The position numbers and the translations under genes are program-made. Shown here in pieces: positions 49,301 to 59,800 of a stretch of DNA of 64,000 nucleotides. The first letter of the stretch is position 1, and the number at the start of each line of letters is the position of its first letter. A model generated the notes under the pieces. The model had not been told where the DNA came from. It did not search any database and saw only the letters and a program-made list of their open reading frames with translations. Origin of the DNA: Klebsormidium nitens (lineage: Eukaryota > Streptophyta > Klebsormidiophyceae > Klebsormidiales > Klebsormidiaceae); assembly GCA_000708835.1 (NCBI GenBank), contig DF237173.1, forward strand, positions 25,438 to 89,437, written 5' to 3'.

Positions 49301-52300
49301 CTCTTGGATCTGCTCGAATTACATACATCTGAAAAGCCTACGTCTTGCAGTGCTAAGGAGCCTACAGAGAGCTCTGGGATTCCGTAATGACATCTGGCTG
49401 GCAACTATATTTCGTTGATTGGTTCCTAGGTTACGTCGACACTGAAGATGCCGGGCAATCCCCCGACTTCGGGGTTTCAAATTCCAAGTCAAACCCCCCA
49501 ACGTGAACGCTGGTTCAGAAAGTCCCTGATAATCAAGAGCGTCGCAGGCGTGGGAGTTGCGACATATCTTTTGATTGCACCCAGCTCAAAGAGAAGTTCA
49601 GCATGTCATGTGTCCGGAAAAGATCTTCTTACTTAGCTCTGCCAACCTGTCGATCCGATGACGAATCGCGCTTTTCTGTGCAGTTTGCGACGGCGCGCTT
49701 TTGGGCCAAGCGGTTGGATCTGTACGACCGAGACATGCACGTGCGATCGCTCCCCACGTGAGTGCACCTCTTTGGAAACATTGACTACGCCAACCGATAT
49801 CGTCGGCATATCCTCTTAGCGACGTCGTCAAACATTCTCGCAACGTCTCTCTCGGCAGCGGTGTCTTTAAGACGGGGCCCCTTCCGTTGTAACTATCCCG
49901 ACCAGATTGCTTCTGAGGCATACTTCGTTGACTTCTATGCGTCTCGGCCTGACACCTACTTACGTTAATCTGAGTTCGTCTGCTTTTGCGATTCGTCAGC
50001 TCAATGGCAGGCGCCAGACACTGCTCTCTGCCAGGCCCCGCTGACGTCATGCTCTCGTCTCACCCCGTACCATCCCCTCCGTACTGCAGGCTCCAGAACC
50101 CGACGGCGCTTCAATTCCTGGGGGCCTCAGACGGGGCCGAAGCGGGACAGTCGACGCTGTTGGCCGTCGCAGAAGGACCCCAGGTGAGGGGTCCTTACGG
50201 CTGTGACTGTGACCTAATTGCTGATGTCACCCGATGACACGCGCGGGTTCGCTTTGGAAGTGGACGAAGTTTAAGTCAGGGACTAAATCGCGTTTTGTGG
50301 ACCCGATTCCGAGTGTCTTCGGCGAATAAGAGCTTGGTCTGCTCAAGCTTTCTTGAAGTCGAGGCGCTCACTCATTATTCGTTCATTCAGCAGATTCTTG
50401 GCATGAGAACGCCATCGAAGAGAGGGCGCTCACCAACAAGTGCTCAAACTCGAGTATCGAGCACCACATGAAATGCTGACAAAAAGCAAGTAAGCTTACG
50501 GACAACGACAGAGTCTGACCCTCTGATCACCCTTTCCTCATTACAGATTCTGATTCAACAAGATGGGAGACACATTGGACACACAAGGGATGCTCCGGCC
50601 GAGCACAATCTCTGCAGGTAGTCACATTCTGCACCACATAACCCCGCAAGCCTAGCCCGCTTTCGCTTCTCTGCAGTTGAGCATATGGGACCTACGGATG
50701 GGTGAGCGAGGCGGCTGCACGCAGCGAATCACGGTCGAGTTCGGCGGCGCGCCACTGTACGCTCTAGATTGCACGAGTGGGTGTGGAGGGGTCGTGGGAG
50801 TCACGGGGGCCAGCCGCTGTGTTTACGTCTTTGATACGCGACGGTAGGTGTGCAGTTATTGCTTCCTTTTGTTGGAAGAGTCCCGACACTTTTTCTTCGA
50901 ATGCAGAGTCAGTCGCCCGCTCTTTGCGGTTGTGAGGAACATGCGATAATGATTGCCTTGATTGAAGGAAGTACAGCACACTTTTGTGACGTGAATATAC
51001 ACCTCATGGCGCATGGACACTCCATTGGATAAGGCAAATCTTGTCGAGACTGCGTCCCAGAAAAGCCACAGAAAGAGATCTCGAACGGATGCGCTTTAGT
51101 GTTCACCGACGGGCGGATCCTTCTATCGGCTTTTCGCTTTGCTGTAGGTGGACGTGTCGATCGCGATGGAGTGGCTGCCTAAAATACGAAGTAAGCCGCC
51201 GTCTCTTTCCAAGACCTTCTTGCCTCGAGGGACACATCAGACCTAAAGCAGCCGGCCTGTTTCCGTAACGCCACTCGTATCATTGCGCGGCGCGATCGGC
51301 GAGACAACTCACATCCGGGGCGACCGGAAAGCTTGTACTCCTAGTTGCAAGTCGCCGCTCCAATCGTGGACCCAAACGTCAGCAGTCGATACTTGTCTCA
51401 CAGTGCATCCTTGCGTCAAGACGCTGGTTCAAGATCGCCCTGCGCTCTCGCCGCAATCGTCGGGGGGTGTGCTAGAACTTTCTGTGCTTCTGTTGCAGGT
51501 AACTGGGATGCACTTCTCGTCCGTAGATCCAGCGCTCGTGTACGTCAACGGTCTGGATTACGAGGTGACTTTCGCCCCGTCACCGGTTCCGTGTCTTTGC
51601 AAAAGTTGAACTAACGTTCTGCTCTGCTTCCCCCCACGAAAAGAAGTGTATCGTCTGCCACGTCGCTTTGGACTTTCCCCTGGCCAGTCGTCACTGTCCG
51701 CAACTGTGGTATGAGCTGCGATCCATTTTTGCAACTTTTTCTCACATTTCAGATACCGTTCAAACATACACTTAGCCTCCACCAAGTCGTTGATTGCCTG
51801 CGCGTACTGTCCTCATTGGCAGATCTCACCAGTCGCGGTGAACCGCCTGCCCATCCAAACGCGCGTCTGCTGAATCCTGCCCACGTTGCAGGTCGTTTGC
51901 GGAACCTGGGACAAAGATGGCAGCCGGGGCGCGGTGGGCCGGCGCTTCGCTTTTCGGGGGGACTCTCGATGGCTTGGCGTTCACAAGGTGAGGGAGACGA
52001 GCTTCTGAAGACCTCTGTCTTGGTATTGCTCTCGCTAACTTACGTGATTATAGTGGACGTAATGCGAAGATTACCGAGTGGAACCAGAGTGCTCTATCAG
52101 GGGGTTGTCAAGGACCTAACGGAAGCCTTGAAAGGTCAGCTAATTTTGTGAAACAGGATCCGTGAGAGGGGGGGGGATATCGTTAATGTCTGCTGCAAGC
52201 CTGCTGTAAACGTAGCTCGCCACTATGGTAGCATGCACTCACACATGTGCTCCGGTCCCTGTGTCGCTTTGCAGGCTGCTTCGTCCGATCTTATTGGTGG

Positions 52301-52412
52301 CTGGACGGACTCTTCGAATCTTTTTGTGGTCGATGTTGAGAAAGGACTTCTGGACCCTGCTTTGGACGCATCTCAAGCAAGCCTCGGCCAACAAGATGCG
52401 TTCGACGACTGA
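46388..52412 (+). CDS. WD40-repeat protein
   Basis: This is a beta-propeller protein resembling plant transducin/WD40 proteins such as Arabidopsis At4g35560; its partners cannot be told. Exons in phase: 46388-46600, 47278-47343, 47702-47776, 47929-48004, 48414-48494, 48829-49156 (see below), 49684-49757, 50090-50183, 50677-50843, 51148-51190, 51499-51564, 51892-51987 and 52275-52412. WD-like strands include GSIDAYGRVVVAKL, LSIWDLRMGERGG, RCVYVFDTRR and VVCGTWDKDG. In exon 6 the frame that enters (VTALRFAS) is not the frame that leaves (FTAYPRDAGVGEGGWAGLAF), so an unseen small intron or an indel lies between about 48900 and 49050. Large open frames at 52225-52683 overlap the last exon in another frame and are shadows. 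The upstream in-frame ATG at 46379 is an alternative start. Confidence 0.8.
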
Positions 52413-53166
52413 AGGACCTGGCCAACGAACGGTTCGAGCTTTAGTCAGATCAAAGTTTCTCAAGTTTAATGCCGTACATCCATTTTTCGTTGGTCATGAG
52501 CTGATTCTGCAAGCCGAGACCGTTGTCGCGGTCATCTTTGACGGTCCTCCAATGCTAATGCATGCTGCGGGTGTGCCCCACGTCATTGCTGCCGTTCCCA
52601 CGTACCTACCAGTCTGCAAGGTTGCCGCCCATAGGCTGTTGGCAAATCAACTTATCGGTAAACGACTCGATCGAAAGATGTAGATGTAATGATGACGACA
52701 GGACGTGTAAAGTTGAGACCTAGTTACCTAATATAAGTTATGAGTTAATTGCATGCAATCCGTTGATCATTGAGCTGCCCGCCGAATGTCATGAGAAAGT
52801 GAAGACTAGTCGGTCCCGATCAGAGTGATTGCTCGGGCCGCCATACGCACTGGGACCGTCGTTTGATGTGTCCAGAATCTGCCATGTGTAAATATGCGCG
52901 ATATCGATCACAGATCCATTTGCGGATATACGAGTTGCGGATCCAAAAGAGTTTGGAAGTCTCCGTACTCCTAAAGTGACTGACCGCACGTTGTACTAAC
53001 CTGGCATCATACATGCAAAGACAAGAGTGAATTTACATCCACCGCACCTCTTCCCAAAGGCTCAGCCGCTTCATGAAGCGGCTTCCTGTAAAAAAGTGCA
53101 GGACAGTCTTCTGCATCAAGGTTGTAGCCAGTGATAAACCTCTCGACCCGGAATCTGCGCTGGTCG
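52413..53166. other. Convergent spacer after the WD40 gene
   Basis: About 750 bp contains the WD40 3' UTR and the 3' end of the opposing locus. I count about seven CATG, about twice chance, including GCATGC and TCATGA palindromes. No gene was recognised. Confidence 0.4.
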
Positions 53167-55461
53167 TCAAGTTTCTGTCTTCAACCGGGCGCCCGGCTCT
53201 TGTTTCACCCCGTCGCCCGACGGCTTAGCTTGCGCCGCTTCGAGCTGTGCAATCCGGTCCAACAGCTCCTTCTCTCGTTTTGCGTGCTCCTCTTCGACCA
53301 CAGCTAACCGATTCCGTACCGCCAACTCAACGGCTTCTTCCAAGGTCAACGGTTTTTGTTCGCTGACTTCCGCTGTGGGTGCGATCCGAGCGGCTCCGAC
53401 GGTTGCCAATCGTGGGGCCTCCTCAGCTTCGGCCTTGGGCTTCCTCTCCGCCTCTGCAGCTGTCGCGGCCGCCGCTGGAGACGCCTGCTCGAGAAGAAGT
53501 TTGCTCATAATGAATTCTCTAAAAGATCCTCGACATTCTGAGACAACGACAAGTGAAGGTAAAATCGGCAGAAGATCGTACCAGAACTGGAAGAAGACGA
53601 ATTGAAGGCCACAGCACTGGTCCTCAGAACTGCGAAGCAACTGCACACAGTCAAGCAGAAGCAATGACGAGGTCACCATCTTGAGTAGGTACGAAGCTTT
53701 CGGACAACAATGGACGAAAATGGATGATAGTCGGACTTAAGAGTGAATCGCGCGTAACGGCATATACCAGGCTGCTTGGCAGGGAGACGACTTACTTCAA
53801 CACAATGACCTGAACAAACGGATCGACCACAACCAGAAGCAGATTGCAAACAAAGCTCACGACAGTCCGACGGGCTGGTGTTCCATCCTCAAAAGCTACA
53901 TAAGGGCCGGGTAGACATCTGCGAGGCTCTCTCTCTCACACTCTTACGACTGTGTCAGACGGACGTACTGATCGCAATAAAAAAGGGCGCACAAAAGCAG
54001 GAAAGAGATAGAAGCATATAGTCCTTGCCTGGCCCTTCGTCTCAAGGCCTTCCGCTGCGCGCTCTGGCCCGTCCCTTGCCGGCGTCCCAGGTGCGTCTAC
54101 TGACACCTTCTGCTTTTTAGCGGCTGGCTCGGCGCCGATCTCTGCCCCCGACTTGACGCATGGTGCGTCACAAGTCACACTGCTGGACCGCCGATACACT
54201 TCTTTCAAAGACCTTTCTTTTCCCTTGCCCTTCTTCTCGGATCCCTCCGCTCCCCTCCCCGGCCCATCTCTTTCCGGCGTCCTAGGTCCATCTACCGACT
54301 CTCTCCGCCTTTTCGTTGGCGGGCTTGACGGAATCCTGTTTGGGGCTGCGTCTGGGCCTCCGCATAGTGCAACTAAGAGATCATTGTACGTCGCAGTACT
54401 TGTTTCTGGATCGATGGCCTTCTCCGCGATGTTCGGGATCCCGCGCTGCGTGGATTTGTGCGTCAACCGAATCAACCTCAGGTTAGGCCTTCTTGACAAG
54501 GTGAGGACCTTGTCCCAGTGGGACCACCGCGCAAGCACCACAACCAATACCCCCCGCTCGATGGCTTTCTCTGCCAAAGCTAGAGAGTAGCCCATGGTTC
54601 TTTTCAAGGCAGCGGGCTCAAACCGCGCTCCCGTTGCGTCTACGCTCATGGCGTATGAGTGCACTTGTTGGATCGCAATCCATTCTTGCACAATTCTGAG
54701 GGCCTCTTCGGGTGTCTTTCCGAACTTCTCCTCCAAATCTTTCAGAATCTGCTTGAGTTTCTTGTTGATCCACCAGGCCCTCCCAAAGGACGTCGAGAGT
54801 CCCCGGATTGGCTCCCCCTCTTGCAAGGGCTTTTGAAGTAGGTTGGAGTAGTACAATTCTCGCATGTCCTCGGTGAACTCTGAAGAAAACAGATCATATC
54901 CTGGCCTTTGCATGTGCCTGCATAGACAGTGATCTCGAGTTTGCAGGCTACCTAGTAGGCCTACTAGCAGAATCTACAACGTCCCTGACTATCCTGTCAA
55001 GCAAGCAAGTCTTGGCACTGAGCGTGTGGCACAACATCATCGCAGCTCAGGCAAAAACGGAGACATACTCTTCCTTGGGGTGGAACACTGCTGATAAGAA
55101 TGCAGGTTTCGTTTGGTAATTGCGCTTTAGATCTGAAAGAGATGGCCGATATTGACAGAGTGTGAACATGGGGAATCCATTTGGCCCTGAGAAAATGATG
55201 TCAAGGACTATCTTGGACTGAGTTTACAGCACGAATGGTCGCCACTTACCCGAGCAAGAAGAGAACTCGGCCGGTGGCGTAGTTTCCCTGGTGCGGAAGG
55301 GGCGCAAGATGCCTCTGAATCTTCTACTTTTCCACCCACTCCTCACCCAGCTTCTGGAACAGGGCCTTGTCTTTTGTGTCCACGGTGAAGTCTATCGGCT
55401 CACCAATTAGTAACTTCCGGCGCCACTCAACCACCGAAGGTGCCCATGGGTTATCCGACAT
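53167..55461 (-). CDS. Unrecognised basic protein with an in-frame TAG; C-terminal coiled-coil piece uncertain
   Basis: I do not recognise this family. Exons that agree in phase: 55461-55250, 55186-55069 and 54877 to about 54030. Exon 1 starts MSDNPWAPSVVEWRRKLL and meets a TAG at codon 46 (55326-55324), but the same frame continues open to the donor and joins the next exons in phase. The main exon encodes about 280 residues: a helical, charged part (SFGRAWWINKKLKQILKDLEE), a compact part with PNLRLIRLTHKSTQRGIPN, then a Lys/Arg-rich tail that could be nuclear-targeting. The tail holds two related blocks, DGPRTPERDGPGRGAEG and DAPGTPARDGPERAAEG. Downstream on the same strand, 53510-53167 encodes MSKLLLEQASP onward, an Ala/Glu-rich coiled coil. 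It may be the last exon or a separate small gene. The acceptor at 54877 needs the second of two overlapping AGs. Confidence 0.5.
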
Positions 55462-56896
55462 TTCCTGCAGAAACAGAATCTTATGCTTAGACCTTGCACA
55501 ATCAGCCGGAGTTTGTTCGCTTCAATTGAATCTTCTAGGTTATCTTCAGTATGCAAAAGAAGGTTCACGGCCTTCGTCTAAAAAGGCGGCCAAAGAAGGG
55601 GCCTAAGAGCAGACCCAAAGAATCAGAAGGGACAGGCGTCTGAGGGGTCCTATCTCTTTGAAGCATACAGAATCCGTCGCTCGTTCGCTTTCTCAGACAA
55701 TCGGTACATATTGGCGCAGGAAGTTGTTTGTTTCACACAATCCAATCATAAGCGAACTGCTTGCCAACATGGGTTGCTGAGAATGAGATACCTGCTTCAA
55801 GTGCAAGGCGGCAAACATTGTGAAGTGTAGGTACAAGGGTGGGGCCTTCGGACAATGAAAGTGCTCAGCATTACTAGTTCAGATATTGAAGGAGGATTGC
55901 AGGCCAAAGTCCAGCTTTCTCCAAGTAAGATCTTATTGGGCGCTCAGCCTACAGAGCAAAAGCAAGGCCACAATGCAGAAGATACATTTGGATCAGACAC
56001 GGGATGCCCGCAGCTCCAGAAGGATGCTGCATTGCTCTGTGTAGTTGAACAATTGTCAAACATTTCAAACACATCCAACTTTTTAGCTGACACCAACGTT
56101 AAGAAAGCTCACTTGCGCGCAGAACAGGAAGCCAGAGCTGGCTCGGGACCAGAAGTTGCAAAAGGTGGTGGAGCTGCCCTTAAGAAACCATGAGCTCAGA
56201 AAGTTTGTGTCCCCGTCTCTTGTCACACCCGGTTCAACGGTCAATGCTGCAGCACAGCAGGCGCCCCTTGCCTGCTTCCCATCAGACTTTCGCAACCTGC
56301 TAAGGGCTGGCGAAGGGCGTGCGCCCCTGGAGACTTGTCCTGTGCACTTTCTTACTTCGCCTTCTCAGGACATTTGATACTGCCACAAAGCAGCTCGCCC
56401 AGGAAAGGACTCCTTCAACTTTTAAGTTCGCCTCTCCACTCCAAGATCATGAGTACGTGCAGTTTTGCTGGGTGCCAGACTGTGCACAGATTATTCAGCA
56501 GATGGCTGACGTCATATGGTTCTCGAGTGGCAAATTCAGCCGGTGTTTCTTCGAGGGCTGACGCAATGCAGGCACCTTTTCCTTCAATTTGTTCAAAGTT
56601 CAGTGCCAGACATGCATTCAATGAGGATTGCACACTTTTAGTGACAGCCAGCGCGGACTGTTTTGAGGAGGCGGCCAGCATGCATCTTCCTTCAATGGAT
56701 CCTTCAGGCCCATGTTGAAAGTTGGAAGGAGCCATTTGAAAGGTTTCCAAAGGCTACGGCGGCAATCAGTGTGTGTGGTACATTTGCGGAGTTGTATGTA
56801 ACCTTTTGCGCCTAAGCTGGTTCCCTTCGAAGACACGGTTTTAGAGACACGGTTTACTATCAGATGCTTCCAAGTAAGTAGCAACCTGTTACAGCA
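55462..56896. promoter_or_regulatory. Divergent spacer between the unrecognised gene and RMC1
   Basis: About 1.4 kb lies between the starts. A plus-strand open frame at 55855-56193 (112 residues, hydrophilic, with LRAEQEARAGSGPEVAKGG) could belong to a small gene or a 5' leader of RMC1. No homologue is recognised and no splice link to RMC1 is evident. Other frames here look non-coding. Confidence 0.4.
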
Positions 56897-59800
56897 ATGG
56901 AGCTCTCACATGCATACATTCAGCACCCTCCCCTGCGCTTTGACATTCCTGGGGCGCTTGGGGTGATGTACGATGACGGCAACAAGCTACTTCTTGTTCC
57001 CGCTCAGGGGTGCATCTATTCGTGGCCTGCAGCTCACCACCCCCCTGAATCTAAACCCGCTGTCACCAAAGTCAAAGAGGGCCCCGTGCTCGCCGTGCGC
57101 TTTGCCCTGGATCGCAAGTTTGTCTCCATTCAGCGGTCGGACTATGAGATGGAGATCATCGACCTTGAAAGAAACTATGCTTTCCGGCAGCGGTGCAAGC
57201 AGAAGGGGGAGCGGATCCTGGGGTTTTTCTGGAGCGATTCCCCAGTCGCTGACCTCGTTTTCGTGACCTCTGGGGGGCTGGAGATGTACGCGATCCTGCA
57301 GTCAAGGAAGGGGCTGAGGCTGATGGAAGTGCGACGCCAGGATGTCAGCTGGTGAGTTGCTATTAAGTTGCCCTTCGTCTTTCAGCACTTTTGGCTGTGC
57401 CTCGCACTTTCCCCTCTTCGCTCCTTGTAATGTCAGGTTTGACTTCGACGACAAGCACAACAGAGTAAAGTTCGCCACCATGTAGTCAGTGCTATTGAAT
57501 TGCGGTAGTTTATTGTCGTTGAATGTTGTAGTTGAGTCATTCAGTCTGTACCACCACTGCTGCGTTATTGTTGGTTGCTCAATTGTGATTGATCGGTTCC
57601 TCAAATCCGTTACGAATGCCCCCACAGTCGCCATCAACAGGAACATGAGCTTGGCAAAAGAGTAGCCCTGACTAAATCGATATCAGTGCACCAAGACTCA
57701 ATTGCCTACGGGTTTACTCTTAAGTTGACAAGGTCAAGTCTTTTATCGTTCTCAGAACAGAGATGCTTCTACTTCATCATCTGTGGTGCATGCCCCAAAA
57801 AAGTCTTTGACAACTCTGTTGACCGACACCTCCTCAGGGGATAAGGGGACTGTTTTTAGTACAGCAGGTCACTTTGAGCACTTCCTTCGGTGGTTGGTTG
57901 CCCTCAAGCAACTCTCCCTGATGAGACCACTGCCTCTTATTTCCCAGGTACGTCTACACTCACGAGAGCCGTATGGTCCTCTTGGCCAGCGGCATGCAGT
58001 GCAAGTCCCTCGCAGGCTTCCAGTTTAGTGCGGGGGGCCTCGTGCGCCTACCCAAGTTCGAGGTCACCATAACCCGTGAGGGGGCTAACCGGAAACCCGT
58101 TCTGGCCCCTGAGGACGTCCGGATTGCGACCATGTACGGACGGCTGTACTGCCTCCAAACAGACAGGGCTGCGCGACAGCTGCGGATGTACCGCTTCTAC
58201 AGGGATGCGGTCGTGCCGCAGACCTCGCTGTCACTGTACTCAACAGAGGTGAGCGTTTACAACCAAAGAGGAATTTTGTCTGGTTCTTCTTTCTTTAAAG
58301 AAAAGACCGTCCGTTTCGACAAGGGGATGGTTTCAGAAGAGTCGGGCAGACTCTTTTGTCCTAATTCAATCACTCGATGTCACAGTTCGATTCTTTGCAG
58401 GAATAATCTGTCTGTCCTCTTTGCTAATTCGAGCTTAAAAATCTCTTGATAGCGTCGTCGTACCCCGTCTAAGGTTCCATACCATGGGGCCCAGATGCAT
58501 TATTCATGAGCCCTTATTGCCCGTAGCTTTTTGAATGAAGTTGCCGTTTTCGTTTGGAGAACTTACTCGACAGAGGATCTCGGGGCCCGACTTACATTGC
58601 CCGATCTCTTCCTGATCACACCCGATCAGGCGCGCGTTAATTCTCCTCTCACCTTTAAAGATTGGAAAAGAAAAGAGTTGTCTTTCTTGGAAAAGAAGCG
58701 TCCAAGTCTGGCTCCTTCTCCCAACCAGGATTCAAATTCTGACAGCAAGCCTTCGTCACATGCTCTTCGAAGGGCCAGCTCACATTCCAACCCGCATCAC
58801 ACGGCTAGACTGCTGACGTCACCATTCTGACGTTATCTACTCCCCCAGGTCGCCATCAACGTCGTCGACAGCACCCTGGTCATCCACAACACCGACTCGG
58901 GCGTCGTCCTCCTCTTTGACGTCCTCTCTGACGTCAGCCAGCCCCTGGCCTCCCCCCTCCCGCTGACCCTGCGGGGCGCCCCCTCCGATGAGAAGGCGCT
59001 TGCGCCCCACGAGAAGGAGCTGTACGGCGCCGGATGGGTGTACTTGAATCCGGACTTGATTCTGGACCATAAGCACGGCCTGCTGTGGAAAGTCAGGTGA
59101 TGCATGATGTTTCCACTTCGTGTCGAAGCGAAGCCTTCCCCTAAAGTGTCATGTATAGAGGCGATAGATGCAGCGTCGGCTTTGGTCGGCTTCTAGTCAC
59201 TTCCTTTTACCTCGTCGCCCCAAATTGACTCTCCATCTTCGCTTTGGATGTGAGCGTCCGGTCATGATCGGTGTTGACAGCAAAGGCTGAGCTCCTGAAA
59301 CACACTCACGCTTTTCTTATCAACTCTCATGTCTTGAAGTCCACCACACTCCGCGGTGACGTTTTCCCCAATATTAAGTTGACTACGCCCGGCCTATTCG
59401 TATGCTATCTCGCCGTGGTTGCTGGGTCAGTCTTTTCAGAGGAGTTTGTACTTGCCAGTCGAGGATCGCACCTCCAAGCTTATCTTTGTGAAACAGCGCT
59501 TCGATCGGGACAACCTGGGCCTTGTCTTCGAAAAAGATCGTCGATCTTCAAACTCCACTGTGTTCAAGTCACGTGAAGCTACTATTGCCATGGAAGGCTC
59601 TGCCTGAGGGCGTTGCCGCCAGCCGCTCAACCTCCTTGCAGAAGCAGACGGGGCTTGATCAAGAAAGCTGGGGAAGAAAACCGTTATAAAACCGATGTCC
59701 GCAAGCTCAATCTGGAGGCAACCGCCGCGAGCAGCTGCAAGACACCCTTGCAGTAACACCTTTTCTCCAGACGCACCAAACATTTTCTCAAACCCTTCTT

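Noticed and set aside
50547-50620. Possible WD40 exon between 50183 and 50677
   Set aside because: It is open but phases do not fit, and direct joining of 50183 to 50677 restores the expected LSIWDLR strand after the preceding one.
52225-52683. Plus-strand 152-codon open frame as a separate gene
   Set aside because: It overlaps the last WD40 exon in another frame and has no recognisable domain.
41629-55461. Reassigned genetic code with TAG as a sense codon
   Set aside because: The AlkB-like and golgin genes end at TAG exactly where their families end, so TAG is a normal stop here.
57437-57485. Possible extra RMC1 exon after a TGTCAG acceptor
   Set aside because: Including it brings an early stop, and skipping it gives a continuous, conserved junction from 57351 to 57948.
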